Shown one piece after another: positions 36,225-44,003 of a stretch of 64,000 nt of DNA (the stretch's first letter is position 1; each line of letters starts with the position of its first letter). The notes beneath the pieces are model-generated. The model did no database searches. It was not told where the DNA came from and saw nothing but the letters and a program-made list of their open reading frames with translations. This DNA is from Oleispirillum sp963678075. Lineage in GTDB: Bacteria; Pseudomonadota; Alphaproteobacteria; Rhodospirillales; Rhodospirillaceae. A program made the position numbers and the translations under genes. Where the stretch lies: the NCBI GenBank assembly GCA_963678075.2, contig CAXXPK010000003.1:992001-1056000 (forward strand), read 5' to 3'.

Positions 36225-37166
36225 ATGTTCCGTGGCTTGAAGTTCCTTCCCGAAGGAACCCGCATCGACTTCGTCGGCAAGCGGCTGATCTCCATTGCCT
36301 TTTCCCTGACGTTGTTGCTGGGAGCGGGAGCTCTTCTGTTGACCAAGGGCCTGAATTACGGCATCGACTTTGCCGGCGGCATTCAGATGGAAGTGCGTGG
36401 GCAGGGGGTCGTCGATGTCGCCGAACTGCGGACGCGGCTGAATGCCCTGGGGGTCGGCGAAATCGGTCTGCAGGGGATCGGCAACAGCGGTCGCGAGGCG
36501 ATGATCCGCATCCCGGCGTTCAATGACGAGGTCAGTCAGAATGCCGCCTTGAAGGTGATACGCGAGACGTTGGGGCCGACGTTCGAGAATCGCCGCACCG
36601 AAGTGGTCGGACCCAAGGTCGGCGAGGAACTGATCCTGGATGGTATCCTGGCGGTTTCCCTGGCGATTCTGGCGATCGCGGGCTACATCTGGCTGCGCTT
36701 CGAGTTGCATTTCGCCCTGGGGGGCATGATTGCCCTGATCCACGATGTGATCGCGACGATGGGGGTGTTTTCGCTGACCGGCATGGAGTTCAGCCTGACC
36801 TCGGTCGCGGCGGTTCTGACGATCGCGGGCTATTCCATCAACGACACCGTTGTCGTCTATGATCGTGTTCGCGAAAATTTGCGTAAATACAAGAAGATGC
36901 CGTTGGCGGAGCTGTTGAACCTCAGCCTGAACGAAACACTGTCGCGCACCATCCTGACCAGCGGCACCACGGTTCTGTCGGTGTTGGCGGTCGCGGTTTT
37001 CGGTGGAGATGTTCTGCGCGGTTTCGCCCTGGCGTTGATTTGGGGCGTGGTGATCGGCACCTATTCGTCGATTTACATTGCCTTGCCGGTCCTGATTTAT
37101 TTCAACCTGCGCAATACCGATGTGATCTCCGATCTTGACGAGGCGGATGCCAAGGCCAGGCCCTGA
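36225..37166 (+). CDS. secF: protein translocase subunit SecF
   Basis: Partner of SecD, 313 residues with six helices. Seen: YGIDFAGGIQMEVRGQG (P1 head), VGPKVGEELILDGILAV, IALIHDVIATMGVFSL, TIAGYSINDTVVVYDRVREN and TTVLSVLAVAVFGGDVLRGF. The stop is followed by a strong hairpin shared with the convergent sodB gene. Intact. Confidence 0.94.
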   Translation: MFRGLKFLPEGTRIDFVGKRLISIAFSLTLLLGAGALLLTKGLNYGIDFAGGIQMEVRGQGVVDVAELRTRLNALGVGEIGLQGIGNSGREAMIRIPAFNDEVSQNAALKVIRETLGPTFENRRTEVVGPKVGEELILDGILAVSLAILAIAGYIWLRFELHFALGGMIALIHDVIATMGVFSLTGMEFSLTSVAAVLTIAGYSINDTVVVYDRVRENLRKYKKMPLAELLNLSLNETLSRTILTSGTTVLSVLAVAVFGGDVLRGFALALIWGVVIGTYSSIYIALPVLIYFNLRNTDVISDLDEADAKARP

Positions 37167-37186
37167 TCCTTTTTGGCGGCCATGAA

Positions 37187-37213
37187 AAAACGGCGGGGAT
37201 ATCCCGCCGTTTT
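37187..37213. terminator. bidirectional terminator between secF and sodB
   Basis: Perfect eleven-base arms AAAACGGCGGG and CCCGCCGTTTT around a five-base loop, with A and T runs at the outer edges. It lies between convergent secF and sodB, so it can stop transcription from both sides. Confidence 0.85.
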
Positions 37214-37233
37214 CGTTTGTCCGGGGTCTGCCC

Positions 37234-37827
37234 TTACTTCAGGTTCTGAGCGACGAACGACCAGTTGATGAGACGGTCGAGAACCGTCTGCACGAAGTCG
37301 GGACGGCGGTTCTGGTAGTCGAGGTAATAGGCGTGTTCCCAGACATCGACGGTGAACAGTGCCTTCTGGCCGTGCGCCGGCGGCAGATCGGCGTTGCCGG
37401 TCTTGGTGATCTTGAGCTCGCCCTTGTCGAGGACTAGCCATGCCCAACCGCTGCCGAACTGGGAAACGGCGGCCTGTTTAAACTGCTCCTTGAAGGTATC
37501 GAGGGAACCGAACGTGGCATCGATGCGCTCGGCCAGGGCGGCGGGCGGGGCGCCGCCGCCGATCGGGCTCAGGCTGTTCCAAAAGAAAGTGTGGTTCCAC
37601 GTTTGCGCGGCGTTGTTGAAGACGCCGGTTTTTTCGGCGTCGCCAGCGACCTTTTCGATGATATCGACCAGGGACTTGGATCCCAGCGGTCCGCCTTCGA
37701 TCAACTTGTTGAGGTTGGCGACATAGGCGGCGTGATGCTTGCCGTGATGGAAGCTTAAGGTGTTGGCGGAGATGTAGGGCTCAAGAGCCGTCGATTCATA
37801 GGGAAGCGCGGGAAGTTCAAAGGCCAT
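37234..37827 (-). CDS. sodB: iron superoxide dismutase
   Basis: Cytoplasmic superoxide dismutase, 197 residues, full length. Metal ligands fall in LSFHHGKHHAAYV (first His), QTWNHTFFWNSL (second His) and VDVWEHAYYLDYQNRRPDF (Asp and third His). The FFWNSL, SGWAWLVLD and iron-type AAQTWNH context suggests the Fe form. It is a single-gene unit convergent to secF. Intact. Confidence 0.93.
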   Translation of the reverse strand: MAFELPALPYESTALEPYISANTLSFHHGKHHAAYVANLNKLIEGGPLGSKSLVDIIEKVAGDAEKTGVFNNAAQTWNHTFFWNSLSPIGGGAPPAALAERIDATFGSLDTFKEQFKQAAVSQFGSGWAWLVLDKGELKITKTGNADLPPAHGQKALFTVDVWEHAYYLDYQNRRPDFVQTVLDRLINWSFVAQNLK

Positions 37828-37944
37828 GAGGGTCTCCTTGGTGAAAGGGGGCGACGACGGGCGCCGCGCGGCATTCTCTTACCCCGTAAGTTAATGCGAA
37901 AGCTTAGGATGTTAAGGGCCAGGGCGGAATTATTCAGGGAAGCG

Positions 37945-39234
37945 TTACAGACCTTCGTGGGCGAAGGCGAGCGCCGCCGCAGCTGCGGTGTTGCCGGAAA
38001 GGACCGCTCCCTCGATGGTCGAAGGCAGGCCGGTGGCCGTCCAGTCCCCGGCGAGGAATAGGTTGGGGTGCGGTGTCGCGGCGCCGGGCCGCAGGGAAAA
38101 GGCATGGGGCGTGGTGGCGAGAGTGGCCCGTTTTTCGACGATGCGGCGACAGGGCGGCGTGTCGAGGGATAGCGTCTTGGGTAGGGCCGTCACCGCTTCG
38201 GCCCAGGCGGCGCGGGCCAGGGTGCCGTCGGCGCGCGTAAGCACGCCATGGCTGCCGCCGATGGTTACCGAAACCACGGTGTCGCGCCAGAAAACCCAGT
38301 CAACCAAGCCTCCGACCAAGCCGCGGAAACCAAGCCCGAGGTTCAGCGGAATATCGTAGTGCAGGTTGACGATGGCGGCCGATGGAATCTCTGGCGCGAT
38401 GTCCGGGATCAGGCGATGCGCGATGGCGTTGGGAACGGCCAGGATCACGATATCCTGCGTGGTGTCGATGGTGCCGCGCCGGAAAAGCAGGCGCCTCACC
38501 CGGCCCTCGCCACGATCCAGGGCCAACAGCGGCATTCCGTAATGGATGCTGGCTCCATGATAGCGCAGGCGCGCGATGGCGGGTTCGGCGATGATTTCGG
38601 ACCAGGGGCGGGCCGCTTGCAGCGGTTGTCCACCCGCCTTGCCGTCGAAAGCCAGTTCGCGCAGCACGGTTGCCGCGTGCGGCGCGGAAACGGTGGCCGG
38701 ATCGGCGTTGAACGCGGCGACCAGAAAGGGGCGCCAGAAACGCCGCCAAAGAGCCCCCTCGACCGGCAGGCGGTCGCCGACGCAGGTGCCGCTTCGTGCC
38801 GTCAACAGGGAAAACCCCTGGCGTAAAAGCTGCCAACGCGAGGCCCCGGGAATCCGCAGCCCCCGGCCCAGCAGCCATAGCCCACTTTCCCCGGAAGGCG
38901 TGATGCGCCAGCGTGCGCCGTCATCGATGTCGCGAAAGGCAAGGTCGTCGGACGGGGCCAAACTGGTCGAGGGCGCGCCGATTCGCCGCAGGAAGTCGAG
39001 CATTGCGCGGTTGGCGGAAAACAGCAGGTGACTGCCGTTGTCGATGGAGGTGCCGAAACGCTGGTCGGGCAGCGATCGACACCGTCCGCCGACGTGGGGC
39101 GCCGCCTCGTACAGGTGAACGTGCAACCCGGCTTCGGCCAGTCGTAGCGCCGCCGACAGACCGGCCACGCCACCGCCGACGACATGGCAGGTCGGAACGG
39201 ATTCGGGACGAGAGGGGTGGACGCGAGCGGGCAT
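37945..39234 (-). CDS. hpnE: hydroxysqualene dehydroxylase HpnE
   Basis: FAD-dependent enzyme reducing hydroxysqualene to squalene, last step of the HpnCDE route. 429 residues. N-terminal dinucleotide fold VVGGGVAGLSAALRLAEAG with the acidic strand end HLYEAAPHVGGRCRSLPD near 38-56, and the C-terminal FAD contact NLFLAGDWTATGLPSTIEGA near 385. It follows the hpnC-hpnD fusion by one base, so it is the end of a compact operon supplying squalene for hopanoids. Intact. Confidence 0.9.
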   Translation of the reverse strand: MPARVHPSRPESVPTCHVVGGGVAGLSAALRLAEAGLHVHLYEAAPHVGGRCRSLPDQRFGTSIDNGSHLLFSANRAMLDFLRRIGAPSTSLAPSDDLAFRDIDDGARWRITPSGESGLWLLGRGLRIPGASRWQLLRQGFSLLTARSGTCVGDRLPVEGALWRRFWRPFLVAAFNADPATVSAPHAATVLRELAFDGKAGGQPLQAARPWSEIIAEPAIARLRYHGASIHYGMPLLALDRGEGRVRRLLFRRGTIDTTQDIVILAVPNAIAHRLIPDIAPEIPSAAIVNLHYDIPLNLGLGFRGLVGGLVDWVFWRDTVVSVTIGGSHGVLTRADGTLARAAWAEAVTALPKTLSLDTPPCRRIVEKRATLATTPHAFSLRPGAATPHPNLFLAGDWTATGLPSTIEGAVLSGNTAAAAALAFAHEGL

Positions 39235-39235
39235 C

Positions 39236-41002
39236 TTATCCTCGGCGCGGCGACGGCAGGCGCGTCAGGCAGAGCAGACGGACAAGGCAGCGGGGTTTTG
39301 GCGGTGGCGACAAATCAGACCAGCCGCGCCGCGCGATCCGCGCCAGGGTGTCGGCATAGGCGGCCATCATCACCCTGGCCGGCAGCAATGGGCGGGCGTT
39401 GGCGGCGGTCAGATGGTCGCGGGCGGATGCGAAATGTTCCTCCGCCCGTTTGGCCAGTTTGGCGCACGCCGTGCCGATGGCCGGATGGGCGACGATGGCC
39501 GCGACATCGTCCGCCGGAATGCCGCAGGCGTCCAGGATGTCGCGCGGCAGATAGCAGCGTCCGATCGCCGCGTCCTCGGCCACGTCGCGCAGGATATTGA
39601 CGCATTGCAGTCCGTCGCCCAGGGCGATTGCGAAGGCTCGCGACGACGCATCTTCCGCCCCTAGCAACGGCAGCGCGATCAGGCCGACGCTGCCCGCGAC
39701 GCGGCGGCAGTACAAGGCGAAGGTCGCGGCATCAGGGGCGACGACCGGGCCATCCACATCCATCCGCATGCCCGCGATCAGGGCGCGGCATTCGTCGAAG
39801 TCCAGACCATGGCGCGCGTTCACCGCCGTCAGGGCCACGGCCAGGGGCGGGGCGTCGTCGGGCAGGTCTCCATTTTCCAGTTGATCAAGACGCGTTGCCC
39901 AGACGCCAAGCTCGTGGTGTCGCTGTTCCGCCGTCAGGCCGGGGTCGTCGGCGATATCATCGAGAATACGGCAGAAGGCGTAAAGGGTGTGCATCGCTTC
40001 CCGCCTGGGGCGCGGCAGGCAGGACAGCCCCAGCCGGAACGACGAGCCGGAGGCCTTGACGATCGCCGTCACGACATCCCGCGCCTCGCCGCGCAGCAGG
40101 CCGTGGGCGGGTGGTATGACCAGGGCGCAAAGGGCGGTTCCGGTGGCCCTCAGGCCATCGGTAAGGGTCGGGCGGATGCGCGCGGTCAACGGGTTGCCGA
40201 CCCGCAAGCGGGACAGCAGGCGATGTGCCAGGGACAGAATCGCCGCAGTTTCGGCGCGCAGGCCCGGCGATTGCAGCAGGGCGGGCAGGGCGTCCGCCTG
40301 ATCCAGCAAGCGGGCGGTGTGGTCAAGGGTGCGGTCCAGGCAGGCGCGCAGGCCTGGCGAACAGGCCGATGCATCCAGATCGGCGGGGTCGGCGTGGGGA
40401 CCGTCCGGCCAGTCCAAGGGAATATAGACGCGGTCGCGCAGGCGATGGTCCTCGCCGATGTCCTGAACCTGGTTCAAGACCTGCAATGCCGCGCACAGGG
40501 CGTCGGCGGCGGCGACGGCGCGGCGCGGTTCGCCGTGCAGATTCAGCAGGAAACGACCGACCGGCGCGGCGGAGGCGCGGCAATAGGCCATCAGTTCCTC
40601 CCAGGTCGCGGTTCCCTGGTTGATCGCGTCGCGCCGGAAGGCCCCCAGCAGGGCGCGGGCGTGGTCGGTTTCCATGCCGCGTTCGGCCAAGGTCCGGCGC
40701 AATGCGACGGCGGCGGCGACATTGACCGTCGGGTTCTCCTCGGTTTCTCCCCGCAACGCGGCATCCAGGGCACCCAGGGCGGCCAGTTTGTCGTCCGGAG
40801 GCAGATCGGGGGAGTCCGCGATGTCGTCGGCGAAACGCGCAAAACGATAAAATGCCCGCACCGTCGCGCGGTCGGCGCGCCCCAGCAACAGCGACGCCAC
40901 CGGAAAGTTTTCCGACCGGTGGGCGCCGCCTACCGTGCATTCGTCGATGCGGCGGACTATGATGGCTTCGCGGGTCAAGGCGGTCCTGGGCGTGGTTTGC
41001 AT
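39236..41002 (-). CDS. hpnC-hpnD: HpnC-HpnD fusion: hydroxysqualene synthase joined to presqualene diphosphate synthase
   Basis: A single 588-residue frame with two trans-isoprenyl synthase domains. Residues about 28-300 match HpnC: HRSENFPVASLLLGRA, ARFADDIADSPDL (first Asp-rich motif near 56-66) and VLNQVQDIGEDHRLRDRVYIP (second, near 175-195). Residues about 306-588 match HpnD: VVTAIVKASGSSFRLGLSCLP, FCRILDDIADDPGL near 343 and VNILRDVAEDAAIGRCYLP. Both sites look complete, so one protein could make presqualene diphosphate (HpnD) and convert it to hydroxysqualene (HpnC), channelling to HpnE next door. The two are separate genes in the relatives I know. A fusion by deletion of a stop region is possible in this decaying genome, but both active sites are kept. 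Confidence 0.85.
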   Translation of the reverse strand: MQTTPRTALTREAIIVRRIDECTVGGAHRSENFPVASLLLGRADRATVRAFYRFARFADDIADSPDLPPDDKLAALGALDAALRGETEENPTVNVAAAVALRRTLAERGMETDHARALLGAFRRDAINQGTATWEELMAYCRASAAPVGRFLLNLHGEPRRAVAAADALCAALQVLNQVQDIGEDHRLRDRVYIPLDWPDGPHADPADLDASACSPGLRACLDRTLDHTARLLDQADALPALLQSPGLRAETAAILSLAHRLLSRLRVGNPLTARIRPTLTDGLRATGTALCALVIPPAHGLLRGEARDVVTAIVKASGSSFRLGLSCLPRPRREAMHTLYAFCRILDDIADDPGLTAEQRHHELGVWATRLDQLENGDLPDDAPPLAVALTAVNARHGLDFDECRALIAGMRMDVDGPVVAPDAATFALYCRRVAGSVGLIALPLLGAEDASSRAFAIALGDGLQCVNILRDVAEDAAIGRCYLPRDILDACGIPADDVAAIVAHPAIGTACAKLAKRAEEHFASARDHLTAANARPLLPARVMMAAYADTLARIARRGWSDLSPPPKPRCLVRLLCLTRLPSPRRG

Positions 41003-41075
41003 TCACCCGTCACTATACGGCATTCATCCCCCGCGCCGCAGTTCAAAACGCCCGTCACCGGAAGGAGTTTCCCCT

Positions 41076-41765
41076 TTGCTTCCCGAAATGTCGGAGCCAT
41101 GGCTGGCCGATGCGGTGCTCAAACAGGACCGCGATCGTGCCGTCGCGACGATGTTCTGCCCGGCGGCGCGGCGTGGCACGGTGCTGGCGGTGCTGGCTTT
41201 TCATGTGGAAATCGCGTCCATTCGCGACCGCGTTTGGGAGCCGACGCTGGGGCATGTCCGCCTGCTTTGGTGGCGCGAGGCCCTGGACCGCGTCAACGCG
41301 GCGGAAGACCCCGAGGCCGCGCCCCTGCTGCGGGTTCTGGCGGGGGCGCGGGACTGGCCGAAAATCCGGCCTTCCTTGGCCGCGCTGGTCGAGGCCCGCG
41401 CCAACGATCTTGATGCTCCGCCGTTCGCCGACGCGGCGGCGGCGGAATCCCACGTCGGCGCGATCACCGTGCCGTTGATCGCGGCCCTCGCGATCGCGGC
41501 GGGCCTTTTGGGCGGAGGCGCCGTCGATCCAGGATGCGGCGCGGGGCTACGGTTTGGTCGGGGTGCTGCGCGCCACGCCGACGGCTCTGGCGGCAGGGCG
41601 CAATCCCTGGGCGGTGGAAATGGCGGACCCAGCGGTTTGGCGGGAGATCGCGGAGGTCGTTGCCGTTTGCGCCGTAATGAATACGAGATTTTCGATCCGC
41701 GCTTTACCGCCCCCAGCCGAGTAACACTCGGCGTTCTGTGGGCTTGGCTGCGAAGCCGCCGGTAA
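41076..41765 (+). pseudogene. squalene/phytoene synthase family protein, frameshifted and deleted
   Basis: Divergent relative of squalene/phytoene synthases (NDUFAF6-like branch). TTG 41076 has GGAAGGAG at the right distance; ATG 41088 is the alternative. The first frame reads RDRAVATMFCPAARRGTVLA, FHVEIASIRDRVWEPTLGHV, RLLWWREALDRV and ANDLDAPPF. Near 41515-41530 homology moves to another frame (SIQDAARGYGLVGVLRATP, ALAAGRNPWAVEMADPAV), and the last residues YEIFDPRFTAPSRVTLGVL are back in the first frame after a gap where the family has more. So one small indel plus a deletion have occurred. It sits divergent from the hpnCDE operon. Confidence 0.75.
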
Positions 41766-41770
41766 AAACG

Positions 41771-41801
41771 AGGCCAGGGGCGGAGCCCCGGCCTAGTTTT
41801 T
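41771..41801. terminator. bidirectional terminator before trmFO end
   Basis: Stem AGGCC-A-GGGGC / GCCCC-GGCCT with a three-base loop, followed by AG and a T run; an A run precedes it. It lies between the broken synthase gene and the convergent trmFO, overlapping the trmFO stop codon. Confidence 0.8.
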
Positions 41802-43175
41802 CTTTATGTTTTCCAACCACGCGGCAAGGTCGGCCAGGGCGCGTTCGCCGTGGGCCTTCTTGCGGTCAGCGCCTTTCAGCTTGCGGGGCTTGCCGCCGGG
41901 TTTGACCGGCGCGGCCTCGGGCAGGGGCGGGAACAGGCCGAAGGTAACGTTCATCGGCTGATAGGTGGCGGCATCGGCGCTGCCGGTGATGTGGGCCAGC
42001 ATCGCCCCCATGGCGGTGGTTGGTGGCGGTGGGGCGAAGGGGCGGTCCAGCACTTGCCACAGGGCGAACAACCCCGCCATCAGACCGACCGAGGCGCTTT
42101 CGACATAGCCCTCGCAGCCGGTGATCTGTCCGGCGAAGCGCAGGTGCGGTTGAGATTTCAGCCGAAGAGACTCATCTAGAATGCGGGGGCTGTTCAAGAA
42201 TGTGTTGCGATGGATGCCGCCAAGGCGGGCGAATTCAGCATTTTCCAGGCCGGGGATGGTGCGGAAGATGCGCTGCTGTTCGCCGTGCTTCAGTTTGGTC
42301 TGGAAGCCGACCATGTTGTAAAGGGTGCCAAGCGCGTTGTCCTGGCGCAGTTGCACTACGGCGAAGGGTTTGACGCCGGGGGTGTTGGGGTTGGTCAGGC
42401 CGACCGGTTTCATCGGCCCGAAGGCCAGGGTCATCGGGCCGCGCTCGGCCATCACCTCGACCGGCAGGCAGCCTTCGAAATAGGGGGTGTCCTTTTCCCA
42501 GTCCTTGAATTCCACGTATTCGGCGGAGAGCAGGGCCTCGATGAAGGTCTCGTATTGTTCCTTCGTCATCGGGCAGTTGACGTAATCCTTGCCGGTACCT
42601 TTGTCCCACCGCGACTGGAGCCAGGCCTTGGAAAAGTCGATGCTGTCCTTGACCACCACCGGCGCGATGGCGTCGAAGAACGACAGCGCGTCGGCGCCGC
42701 TGACCGCTTGAATCGGCGCCGACAGGGCCGGGGAACACAGTGGCCCGGTGGCGACCACGCACGGCCCCGCCTCGGGCGGCGGCAAGGCGGTGACTTCCTC
42801 GCGGATCAGGGTGAGGTTGGGGTGCGTTTCCAGCGCCGCCTGCACGTCGTGGGAAAAGGCCTCGCGGTCCACCGCCAGCGCGCCTCCCGCCGGCACTCGG
42901 TTGGCATCGGCGCACCGCAGAATCAGAGATCCGGCGCAGCGCATTTCCTCGTGCAGCAAGCCGACCGCGCTGGCCGCCGCGTCGTCGGATCGCAGCGAGT
43001 TGGAACACACCAATTCGGCAAAACCGTCGGTGGCGTGTGCCGGAGTGGTCCGCAGCGGGCGCATTTCGTGCAGCACCACGGCGGCGCCGCCCTCGGCGAG
43101 TTGCCACGCGGCCTCGCTTCCGGCAAGGCCGGCGCCGATGACGTGGACGGTGGGGCGAAAAGGCGGTTCGGACAT
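41793..43175 (-). CDS. trmFO: methylenetetrahydrofolate-tRNA-(uracil-5-)-methyltransferase TrmFO
   Basis: Folate- and FAD-dependent enzyme methylating U54 of tRNA. 460 residues. FAD fold HVIGAGLAGSEAAWQLAEGG near 10; HEMRPLRTTPAHATDGFAEL, CSNSLRSDDAAASAVGLLHE, CPMTKEQYETFIEAL and NMVGFQTKLKHGEQQRIFR are TrmFO blocks, and GCEGYVESASVGLMAGLF marks the C-terminal FAD contact. Intact. Conserved cysteines for catalysis are present in CSNSLRS and CPMTKEQ. Confidence 0.93.
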   Translation of the reverse strand: MSEPPFRPTVHVIGAGLAGSEAAWQLAEGGAAVVLHEMRPLRTTPAHATDGFAELVCSNSLRSDDAAASAVGLLHEEMRCAGSLILRCADANRVPAGGALAVDREAFSHDVQAALETHPNLTLIREEVTALPPPEAGPCVVATGPLCSPALSAPIQAVSGADALSFFDAIAPVVVKDSIDFSKAWLQSRWDKGTGKDYVNCPMTKEQYETFIEALLSAEYVEFKDWEKDTPYFEGCLPVEVMAERGPMTLAFGPMKPVGLTNPNTPGVKPFAVVQLRQDNALGTLYNMVGFQTKLKHGEQQRIFRTIPGLENAEFARLGGIHRNTFLNSPRILDESLRLKSQPHLRFAGQITGCEGYVESASVGLMAGLFALWQVLDRPFAPPPPTTAMGAMLAHITGSADAATYQPMNVTFGLFPPLPEAAPVKPGGKPRKLKGADRKKAHGERALADLAAWLENIKKN

Positions 43176-43284
43176 GCGGGGACCTCGGGGCTGGCGGCGG
43201 TCTGCACACTTAAGACCGATCGGTGGTTCTGTCCAGGCTTGCTTCGGGAAGGCACCTAAGGTACTTCAACGAACGGACCGATCA

Positions 43285-43776
43285 ATGGGGGACGACATGG
43301 ACGACGCATTGTTGGACAAAATTCTGCATATGCAGCAGTTCTGGGTGGCGTTCTCGTTCCTGGGAATCGCGATCTGGGCGGCATGGTATTCCTGGCGGCG
43401 CGACAGTTGGAAGGGGCGTTTCCTGGACCCGATGCAGGTGCAGGGATTGATTGACGCCGGGGAGGATCCTCTGCTGTGGGACAGCCGCAAGATCGCCCAC
43501 TGTAAGCGCGACCCGGAAACCATCAAGGGCGCCTTTGTGCTGCCTCTGGAACAAATTCCCGAGCGTCTGCGCGACAAGTCGTCGCATCGCCTGTTCCAGG
43601 ATCTGCGCGGCGCGCAGATCCTGGTTTTCGACAACTCCGTCGAACGCGCGACGCTGGCCGCGAAGCTGCTGCGGGATCAGGGAATGATGAATGTCGCGCT
43701 GATGCGCGGTGGATTGAAGGCTTGGCGCAAGGCCGGTCTGTCAACCGAACCGTTGCCTGAAGAAAAGAAGTCATAA
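43285..43776 (+). CDS. membrane-anchored rhodanese-like protein lacking the active Cys
   Basis: 163-residue protein: one N-terminal membrane helix (FWVAFSFLGIAIWAAWYSW, about 18-36), then a rhodanese fold (about 45-155) with LLWDSRKIAHCKRDPETIKG (usually D-R near the strand end), GAFVLPLEQIPERL and MNVALMRGGLKAWRKAGL. The active loop, normally C-x5-R after a VV-Y-C strand, reads ILVFDNSVERATLAAKLL, with Asp/Asn instead of Cys, so sulfur transfer is not expected. ATG 43285 or 43297 can start it. Divergent from trmFO. Substrate or partner unknown. Confidence 0.7.
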   Translation: MGDDMDDALLDKILHMQQFWVAFSFLGIAIWAAWYSWRRDSWKGRFLDPMQVQGLIDAGEDPLLWDSRKIAHCKRDPETIKGAFVLPLEQIPERLRDKSSHRLFQDLRGAQILVFDNSVERATLAAKLLRDQGMMNVALMRGGLKAWRKAGLSTEPLPEEKKS

Positions 43777-43799
43777 CCGCAAATCCGCGCCGTTTTTAT

Positions 43800-44003
43800 G
43801 TGGTCGGCGGCGAGTATGCCGATACCGGGTTCGTGCGTTTGGCTCCCGATCATGCGTTGGAAGTCCTGGGGCCGTTTTCCCCCGCCGAGGCGTTGATCCG
43901 CTGGCGGGCGAAGACCGCCGCCACCGTGAATTCCTGCTTGCATCGCTATGATGTGGTGACCGCGACCGAACTCGAGGCCGTCACGTCCCGTCCGAAGGCG
44001 TGA
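43800..44003 (+). CDS. DUF4170 family protein
   Basis: Small protein of unknown function. FYVVGGEYADTGFVRLAPDH and LEVLGPFSPAEALIRWRAKTA with HRYDVV near the end match the DUF4170 pattern from alphaproteobacteria. GTG 43800 is the only usual start in frame but lies inside the first conserved strand. The frame extends upstream through PRRFYVV to an ATA that overlaps the rhodanese stop (CATAAC); an ATG there would give the expected start and an ATGA-like overlap. The start may have mutated or ATA may be used. The end overlaps uvrA. Confidence 0.65.
   Translation: MVGGEYADTGFVRLAPDHALEVLGPFSPAEALIRWRAKTAATVNSCLHRYDVVTATELEAVTSRPKA

Noticed and set aside
1..41765. All frameshifts explained as homopolymer sequencing errors.
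   Set aside because: Several lesions are deletions of tens of codons or stop substitutions, and essential genes are spared. Some single-base shifts (DUF1045, motB, emrA) may still be errors.
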